Origin: Macropodus opercularis
Taxonomy: Eukaryota; Chordata; Actinopteri; Anabantiformes; Osphronemidae
DNA: 64,000 nt
Assembly: GCA_030770545.1 (NCBI GenBank)
Contig: CM061100.1
Span: 7,137,501 to 7,201,500, forward strand
Direction of reading: 5' to 3'
Shown here: positions 56,401 to 64,000 of the stretch, in pieces
How positions within the stretch are numbered: position 1 is the stretch's first letter
Layout: each line of letters opens with the position of its first letter
Made by a program: the position numbers and the translations under genes
The notes under the pieces: generated by a model
What the model was told of the DNA's origin: nothing
The model's input: the letters and a program-made list of their open reading frames with translations, nothing else
Databases searched by the model: none

Positions 56401-59400
56401 ACTATTTGTACTCATAGGTCTGCACGTGTTGGAACGAGCGAGAGGGAGAAGGGAGCGAGAGAATAAACGCTGTGTGTGTGTCACAAGAGGAAAGTGAAAG
56501 GGCAGAGAACGAGAGTGAAGGAAGCGAGGGAATCAGATAAATCAGGAACGAGGACACAGAATATAAAAAGGAAGGGGGGTTGCTGGCAGACCTGATTGTT
56601 ATATAAGAGAAACACTCATCAGCCCTCACTTCCCTGCTTTCACCTGACAGCTCTGAAGACAATGTGAGGAAAGGTCCTAAGCACAGATTAGCTCCTGACT
56701 TCCTCAACTGGTTTTCCTGTAACTCTTCCCTCACTCACTCTCGCTGACATTTCCTGTCAGCCGTTTCGTTCTTTTTTGATCTTAGACCGCTCTCTTCCTG
56801 GGGTCACATTGGCCTCGATGATGTCTGAGATGGAATAAAACAGAAAGGGAAAATGTAATGAAACAGGGAGAAAGAGACCAGCGAGAAGAGACAAGGAAGG
56901 GACTGGCATCGTTGTAACCACCCCAGCATATGCCTCCAGTGTGTCTGGAGTATACTGCGCTATTTTTAGACACTGATGGATATTTTTGTATCTGTGCTGG
57001 CGAAGGAGGAGGTAGAAATTTCACTCTTTGGTTAAATCCCGTTTGAGATGAGGATTAGGCAGTGAAATGCAAGAGCCTGGGTTCACAAATGCGTGCGCTG
57101 CTGTGTTAAGTACAGTATATGTGTGTGTGATATTTACGGAGCCCGGAGCTGAAGGGAAAGTCAGTGAGAGACACTGAGAGACTGGGAAATATCACAGAAC
57201 AAAGCACAAATGAGTCAGAGGGAAAACAAGGTTTAATAGTATGACCTGAAACACGTCAATGTTTCTCTCCGGCTGACGCATTACACGGTTAACTGGACAA
57301 ACAGCTGCTTGTACATGTGGTCTCATGACATGATAGTTAAAGATTTTGAATACTCTGATCTGAACGAATTAATCGGCTGTAGGATAAAACTGAGACGTCT
57401 TTGGCTGAACGCAAGAAGATGACGCAAATCCTACGTGTTCGCTCCCTAGATGTTGTCTGATGATGACGAAAATGCACGCAGAGAAGCTCTCATGGTCATC
57501 GCATTCATGCCTTTGTCTCCACATCCGGGTACGCAGAGATTACAGCTCTCTACAGAAACTGACCTTGAAATAAATACTTTTCATTCCACTTCGCAAAGGT
57601 TGATGGTGAGCACAGTATTGCATCAGTCCCTTCCTTTTCGCCTCCTACGTCTTTCAGTTTGTTTAACAATATCATAACTTTATCATCATCTTACAGTGAT
57701 CACCTGATATTAATCTCGGGAGATAGTGGTGATGTTATGTAAACGTGTGCGTCTGAATGGGAGTGTGTGAGGGAAAAGGAGAAGGACGCAGGCAGAGATG
57801 GATCTCATGCCCGTGCACACTATGGTCTGACATTATGAGGGCTGACGGCTCCCATGTCTGACATCTGATGTGTTCTGAAGTTTACAATGAGCCTCCGGTG
57901 AGAGGCTGGGTGAATCATCCGCAGAGATCCTGAATGGGAACGAGAGCTGAAACGACTTCTGCGTGAACGTGTTTATTAGAGTAGCGGAGAACAGACGAAG
58001 GGCGAACAGGAGAGGGGAAGAAGGATGCGCATCAGGGTTGCAGTGGCCGTCACTGATCTTACCTGAGGACTGAATTCTGCTGGTGACAAACTGAAGGCAG
58101 GGTTGGCTGTTGTGGTTTGTTGTTTTACACAGACGTGCTCAGATCCCCACTCACTCAAACCGGGGACTGCTTATTGTTACTTCCCGTGGATGTTTGACCT
58201 TCACTGTGCAGAGTTTTAACACAGGACATCTAGAGGCCTCCCTCAAACATGTTGCAGCATTCTTGGAACCAAATGCCCACTTTTTGGACTAACTAACCAT
58301 CACAGTCTCACGCATACATTTACGTTTCTGCACAAACCAAGAACTGACCCTCAGCTCGCCTGTCTTCACGCTTGACCGCGTGCGTGTGCGAGGCTGTGCG
58401 TTTGCATTTGCACGTGTCGGTCTGCGCTCTCGGTGGCTCAAAACCCATGTGTCATTTCTTGCACATCCTGGCTTTGATCTGAATCCAAGCTCTTCGGGCT
58501 TAACGTGACTTTGTGATGCTTGTGAGAGAGAGGCGTGGACGCTGGGGGTAGAGTGGGGGAGAGACGTGGTAGAGTATGAGGGAGAGAGAGGAGCGCGTGT
58601 TGTATTTTTAGCTCCAGAGCCCCACATCCGTGTGTGTTTAATCGAGTGTATATATGGATTTGTGTCTATGTGTGTATGTGTGTGCACATTTGGATTAGTG
58701 TCTCCAGCGTCTTGCTCAGGGGAAGGTAATATGCTTGTCCGAATGAGGTTCTTCTGTCACATTCGCATAGATGATTTAAAACTAGGTTGTAAAACTGCAG
58801 TCGGGGAGAGGGTGAGGGAAAGAAAGAGAGAGACAGACAGACGGACGAAGAGAGAGAGGGGGAAAGGGAGCGAGAGAGAAAGAGGGGGTAGAGGCGAGGG
58901 AGGGTGGAAAGACACTGTAGGAGAGAGGATGGGATGGAATGAATAAGCAATCTCGTTTTTCTACTCCTGGCGCTTGCATCTAGCTTTGATCACATGCATG
59001 CTTCCTCTCCCTCTCTTATCTTTGTGTTGTTCTGATCTGTCCTTTGTTCGTGTTTACATATTTCCTCCTTTTGTCTCAGCGTCCCTCCCCTTGTACCTCC
59101 CAGCGTCCTTGCCTCTAGGTCCTCCCTCCGCACTCCTTCGTCCTCTCCCTCCTCTCCTCTCTACCTCCTGTGATATCTCCGCTCCGCTCCCTGCCTTTTC
59201 CCAAATGTCCTCATGTGTTAGTCAGTGACCCACTGAACCCTCTTTCCCTTTACAATCACTCCTATTCCTATGCATGCCTGGAAACATATGCAAACACACA
59301 TGCATGCGCATGCACTTACACACGCGCAAACAAACGCAGACACAATTAGAGAGAAAACATAAAAGGAGGATTCTTTTTCTTGCAATGGGCAACTCTGTAA

Positions 59401-62400
59401 AGTCGCTTAAAATTTTCACCAAGAAGGTAAGATTCACTCTGAGGTTTTTATTTGGCTGTGCTCTCCCTGAGTCTCCTGCATGTTTGTCTCACGGTGTTCA
59501 CGACCTGACCGACAGCTCTGTGCCTAGACCTGTGTTGACAGACCAGACTCTGTGACTGGGTTTTAGCTGAAGTCTCAGCCCACGGCAGGAGAAACACAGG
59601 ACCTTTGAAGCCAGTGTCTCGTGCTGTACTTCTGGGCAGCGTTTGCCAGAATAGAAGTTTTTATGTTGAATTATTAATGCAGGACATTGTTAACTTTTGT
59701 TAAATTCTTATCCACTCGTTCTCCCTCTGTCTTGTTGTTCGTACGCTCCAGCTGGGTTTATAAGTGCATGGTGGCATTTCCCAGAAGACGTACCTGTGCA
59801 TCAAACGTCGGTAAATGTGATGCCACCGTAGCCACAGCACGATGCTACTCTGTTGAATCTGCACCCGCTGCATGGGACTACTCAGTGGAGCCGCTGCAAA
59901 CCGACGGCCGACGATTTGTTAGGAGATATGTGATTTAGGGTTAGACTCTAAGTATTTTAGACAACATCTGACCCTAATGGCTGAGAGACGACAGCAGAGG
60001 AACACCAGAATGTCGTATGCTCTGTCCCTGCATGACATCTGCTGTCCTTCATGCTTGAGGAGTGCAGCAGTCCACTAATGGACGTTCATTCATCTCAGCA
60101 GCTGCACATCCTTGAGGAGGCACAATATGACAAGCAACTGTTGATGCCATCTGTGCAAAGCGGGCTGGAGTGCTGGAGAAGTTTTTGCCTGACTTCTTCT
60201 TCTCTGGCATAGTTTGCTTGGTTATATAACCGCCTTCATAGTACGCTTTCTGGCACAACATGCCCTCAGACAGCCCTGCCCCATGCATCACTTGGTCAGC
60301 ACCCAGTGGGCATCCGTGCCCGTGGTGGGGACTGCAGACGTGTGTGAGCGGGCATTACTGGCCTGGTAACAGAGCGTGAAGGTCATTTGTAGAGGACTTA
60401 ATAGTCGTTGCATTTGCTCGTAGTGTAGTTTAGGATCACTAATGTTCTGTTATGTACACGTAGATGTCCTGTGTTTACTGAAACAAGCATCTGAGGCCAA
60501 ATCCTTGTTCATGTCTGAGTGATTCAAGGCAGCAGCAGAAATGGTCCCTTGGTGATTTGCTGTCACAGTGAGTCTACTCCACTTGCTTTTAGCAGGATTA
60601 TGAGCCACTGAGTTGGATATTTGTCAGTGGCGCTTGCATCTTAGCATCATCTCTAGAAAAAGTCTTAATTAACCTGTAGCACACTGTGTAACTGGGGCGA
60701 TTGTTTATAAGAGCAACTTTTACCCCCTGGTTGATTCACTAATTGGTGATTATAATTTTACAGTTGACTGATCTCTAGTCTTATCTCTGGACAACATCAT
60801 TTATTTCAAACACTAGCTCAGCATCCGTCCTATTAAAGGTCTTCTCAGTTAAAGCAAATACACTCACAAATTCAGTTTTTTACTCGTTATTGTCTTTTAT
60901 TAGCTGTTTTAGGCAACACTCTGACAGCGTCTAAGATCTCCTGCAGCACAGTCAGAGGATCAGACAGAGAGTAAGTCAGCTGGTGGTTTAGTCAGCTTCC
61001 GATACGTAAGGAAACACTAGTCTGCTTTGTTTTCATTAATGTTAATGAGGACACACTCATAGGTGGCATCAGTTGCATGTGTCATCATACATTATCTATA
61101 TCCATCTGACTAAGGTGCTTTCCTCCATCATGACTGGTCCATGACTGTTCTGACTTCACGCCCTTCTGTGACTGACAGGCATGTGTCTGCCACGTCTGAT
61201 CCATTCCATGCCAACGTTGGCTCATTGTTCGCTCCGCACTGCCACAATCTGAGTCACAGTCTCTACCCCTGTCTTTGTCCCTGCTCCCATACTCGGGCCC
61301 CCCACACCGGCTGCTGCCCTAGGACCAGAAGAAGAAGTACAAAGCAGTGCAGTCCTGTGAGGAAGGGGGCTCTGGGGGGGCCTATCTTGAGCCACTAGTG
61401 GCCCTGGCCCAGAACGGAGCCAACATGCACAACGTGCTGGGGCCTGCATGCATCTTTCTACGCAAAGGCTTCGCTGAGAGCCGGCAGGCTGTACGTAAGT
61501 CCAGAAAATATGGTGTGGATGCATGAGGAAGATTAGCACAGAAAACAGTACATGCTCAATAATTAAATGAACGTGTGTAGCAATAATGTCTGCACTAACA
61601 GCATGTGTGTGTAGTGGAACCGAGAGGATGGTATGTGACATCGCTTTGCATTTGGAGCTTTATTGATAGCTAGCGCTGCGAATGCCAGCGTGTACGTGTG
61701 TGCTAGTTTGTCTTTGTGTGTATTTTCGGCATGGAGCTGCATTTCTGTTAACCCTGGAGGACGTTTGTAGCAGGAGGGGGGATTATTAAATCAGGGTGAT
61801 GGCTGAGATGCTCCTCACATGGTGATTATTTCTCTTTGTTTATTTCCAGCAGTGACAAGATGAGTCAAGGTCTTGTTTTTAAAAACAGCATTGTTGCCGA
61901 AATCCTCGGAGGCTGCTGTGTCACCGAATGTTCTCTGCTGGGTGTTCTCAATAGATGCAGGGCTGTAGACTGAGCTACGAGGTGAAACGGCAAATAAAGA
62001 AACTAGTGCATCTGTTTCTCTCCTTTCTTCCGCAGCTCTCAGTATTTTCTATAAAAAGAATGAAACATGCAACATATAATTCATATTACAGTGCTTTACG
62101 TGCTATATTATATCTTATCTTGTGTTATTTTCTGGCATGGCCTCACAGAGTGCCAAGAGTCTGCATGTTTTCATCCTTTCCAACACTTCAGCATGCGATT
62201 GCACCGCTACATGTGAGCTCTTCCTTCCCGACTGAAGGAAACCTGCTGACTCTCGGCATTTGGTGGCACACACCTGTAGTTTCTTTTCTTTCTTTTTTTC
62301 CAGTGCCACGTAGTGGGAGGAAGGTTGCATATTGGCACGGTTAGGAGCACGTCAGCAGTGTTTGGATGCTGACCTTGCTCTTTTATCTTTCACAGGATCG

Positions 62401-63816
62401 AGAGCTGAGGCCAGAAGAAATGGATGGTAAGTTTTATGACCGAGACATACATTGCGCAAATGAATATTTTGCAATATTTTAAGCTGCTTTTCTAAAATGT
62501 AGTCAAATCAAAATCTGTGATTTGTTGATTTCTGCATTGAAACTACATTTTGCTTTTGTTGGATATTTTAAATGCTGTGTAACAGCTAAATCATGGAATC
62601 ACATTTTTATTGCATGTTGAAAATGTCCACCCTAAAGGTAACATCTCTGGTCTTAACTTCTCCCTTCCCTTGCTGTCAGAGCTGCGTGAGGCATTCAAGG
62701 AGTTCGACAAAGACAAAGATGGGTTCATTGGCTGTAAAGACCTGGGGAACTGCATGAGAACTATGGGATACATGCCCACAGAGATGGAGCTGATAGAACT
62801 GAGCCAACAGATCAACATGAACCGTGAGTAAATCTATGTTTGCATGTCTATGAAGTATTAATAACCACATTATATTTGAACTCTTGTGTGTTGTTTTCCT
62901 CTGCCCAACAGTGGGAGGACATGTTGACTTTGAGGACTTTGTTGAACTCATGGGGCCCAAGCTTCTGGCTGAAACGGCTGACATGATTGGGGTGAAGGAA
63001 TTGAGGGATGCATTCAAGGAGGTGAGAAAAGCCAGCGGAAAAGCAAAGAAAATAAAATCATTTCCCAGTGGGTTAAAATGGAGTTGATGGGTGAAAAGGG
63101 CAACATCTGATTAATCTGCACGGTTGAATCTTATCACATTTTTATACTAAGCAAAGGTAATTGTGAAAACAGCAAATTTGTCTCGTTTTCCTCTTTCAGT
63201 TTGACACAAATGGCGACGGACAGATCAGCACGGCTGAACTCAGAGAAGCAATGAAAAAACTTTTAGGGCAACAGGTACTGAGCTGCTGCAGGAGTCTGTC
63301 CTCATCCCTGTAGCTCCATCAGTCGTGGTGTCGGTCTGAATCTCGTCTCCCTCTCTGAATTTAAATCTTGCCTGAGTTTGTGACACACACATTCACGCCT
63401 GCATTCCTCTCAATGTGACTTCTTCAGGTTGGACACAGAGATCTGGAGGACATCCTGCGGGACATCGACCTCAACGGAGATGGACATGTAGACTTTGAAG
63501 GTAAAGAGTAAAACGATTCACTGTTCTAACACACACTCATGCCCATTTTAAATCCCAACATGTGTGGGGCTGATATCCCAATACCGCGCTGATAGCGAGG
63601 TGCGGGAAGGAAGGCAGGAGGTCTGCCTGTCAGATTATCTCCATACCAGGGGATTATTTCACCTCCTGGAGTAACGATGCTACAGAGTGCTGCTGTTCTC
63701 ATTCAGTCTATATATATATAGTGGAAGATATATCATATATCTGTGGAAGAAAATACTGTACGAAAGTGTGAAATCTTCTCTAATTCACAGAATTTGTCCG
63801 AATGATGTCACGATGA
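53499..63816 (+). CDS. cabp1: Calcium-binding protein 1, long isoform (caldendrin)
   Basis: Neuronal calmodulin-like calcium sensor; mammalian CaBP1/caldendrin regulates Cav1 and IP3-receptor channels and acts at synapses. Exons: 53499-54170 (224 aa specific to this form), then shared exons 62396-62426, 62680-62823, 62912-63021, 63200-63274, 63428-63500 and 63791-63816, in frame to 376 aa. The start [15 protein letters not shown] and the exon end [11 protein letters not shown] match mammalian caldendrin (MSSHIAKSES, LRPMLSSAFGQ). EF-hand loop 1 is [14 protein letters not shown]2 is degenerate and lacks calcium ligands (as in the family), EF3 is [12 protein letters not shown] and EF4 is [12 protein letters not shown]. 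The protein ends EFVRMMSR. The N-terminal part is low-complexity with His- and Ser-rich runs. The gene runs to 184 bases from the right edge, so its poly(A) site may be outside. Confidence 0.95.
58804..58907. repeat. GA-rich purine tract
   Basis: About 100 bases of almost pure purine on the plus strand (GAGAGA, GGGAAAG, AGACAGACAG units), 480 bases before the CaBP1-S start codon. Confidence 0.85.
59085..59180. repeat. Pyrimidine-rich tract
   Basis: CCTCC/CTCTCC-rich stretch shortly upstream of the CaBP1-S first exon, of opposite strand bias to the purine tract at 58.8 kb. Confidence 0.7.
59385..59426 (+). CDS. cabp1: Alternative first coding exon of cabp1 (CaBP1-S and L-CaBP1)
   Basis: Encodes [14 protein letters not shown] and ends at a GTAAGA donor in phase 0, matching human MGNCVKYPLRNLSRK. 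Joined to the shared exon at 62396 it gives a 166-aa protein (human S form 167). The MGN start is the known N-myristoylation signal of CaBP1, so this form should be membrane-associated, unlike caldendrin. It needs its own promoter inside caldendrin intron 1. The Cys at position 4 of human is Ser here. Confidence 0.9.
59427..61322. other. cabp1 intron between the S first exon and the L exon
   Basis: No exon recognised. Open frames at 59687-59938 (plus) and 60049-60291 (minus) lack known motifs and are not bounded by convincing splice sites. Confidence 0.45.
61323..61490 (+). CDS. cabp1: Alternative internal coding exon of cabp1 (L-CaBP1)
   Basis: A 56-codon exon, phase 0 at both ends, after acceptor CCCTAG and before donor GTACGT. 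It reads [16 protein letters not shown] and then [20 protein letters not shown] and KGFAESRQA, matching the L-CaBP1 insert of mammals ([20 protein letters not shown]). Included between the MGNS exon and the shared exons it gives 222 aa (human L form about 227). The second half is far better conserved than the first. Confidence 0.9.
62396..63816 (+). CDS. cabp1: Shared EF-hand exons of cabp1
   Basis: Six exons encoding [16 protein letters not shown] onward, 152 aa, used by all three isoforms. All upstream exons end in phase 0 and meet the GATCGA start of this block. Four EF-hands are present, with the second inactive. Borders are 62396-62426, 62680-62823, 62912-63021, 63200-63274, 63428-63500 and 63791-63816, each with AG/GT flanks. 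Confidence 0.95.
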
Positions 63817-64000
63817 GTTTGCAGCAGAGAGCTGATAGCGCGGACCTGACAGTACGGTACCACAGCACAGAACCTGTGTTGGTAGCGGATAAGGGAGGGA
63901 CCGGCACAGGCTGACGATAGAGCTTCCCCTTATGAACTGTCACACGAACAAGAGAACATAAACATATCAACCCCGCCTGACACTGCCACTGAAACACTGA

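Larger units (their letters stand above)
54171..59384. other. cabp1 caldendrin intron 1, proximal part, with the CaBP1-S promoter region
   Basis: No other gene recognised. The last several hundred bases before 59385 must hold the promoter and 5' UTR of the short isoforms. They include a GA-rich tract, a pyrimidine-rich tract and alternating CA/TG sequence. Confidence 0.5.

Noticed and set aside
61222..61641. 139-codon minus-strand frame
   Set aside because: Antisense to the L-CaBP1 exon; no independent evidence.

Overview
This is nuclear DNA of a vertebrate, almost certainly a teleost (ray-finned) fish. The genes have many short exons with GT-AG introns, coding density is low, and simple-sequence repeats are scattered throughout. 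The proteins read as clear orthologues of vertebrate RNF34, LRRC75B, GGT1, GGT5 and CABP1. I cannot name the species. Exon borders were set by hand from splice consensus, reading phase and remembered family structure; no alignment was run.

Layout, left to right. (1) 1-10311, minus strand: rnf34, an E3 ubiquitin ligase. Its RING exon is cut by the left edge, and its first coding exon is only the six bases ATGAAG at 10306-10311, followed by a CpG-containing promoter zone. (2) 10312-15053: no gene recognised; holds microsatellites and the probable 3' UTR of the next gene. (3) 15054-29937, minus: lrrc75b, four coding exons over 15 kb. (4) About 31099-33190, plus: a broken partial copy of ggt1 with its intron and downstream DNA. 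(5) 35570-39819, plus: ggt1, complete, 12 coding exons, 572 aa. (6) 41211-46479, minus: ggt5, complete, 12 coding exons, 557 aa, tail-to-tail with ggt1. (7) 46480-53498: about 7 kb with no recognisable gene and a probable degenerate repeat at 49.8-50.16 kb. (8) 53499-63816, plus: cabp1, with three alternative 5' coding exons (caldendrin, CaBP1-S, and the extra L-CaBP1 exon) joined to six shared EF-hand exons.

Functionally, ggt1 and ggt5 are cell-surface enzymes of glutathione and leukotriene C4 breakdown. Cabp1 proteins are neuronal calmodulin-like calcium sensors. Rnf34 ubiquitinates apoptosis and signalling regulators, and lrrc75b is a poorly characterised leucine-rich-repeat protein. They do not form a pathway. 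In human, to my recollection, RNF34 and CABP1 lie on 12q24 and LRRC75B, GGT1 and GGT5 on 22q11, so the window joins two human segments thought to be ancestrally linked.

I found no new defence, mobile or regulatory system. The most useful observations are the mosaic ggt1 pseudogene with a patch of near-perfect intron identity, the matching 12-exon structure of ggt1 and ggt5, the isoform architecture of cabp1, and small splice curiosities in rnf34, lrrc75b and cabp1.
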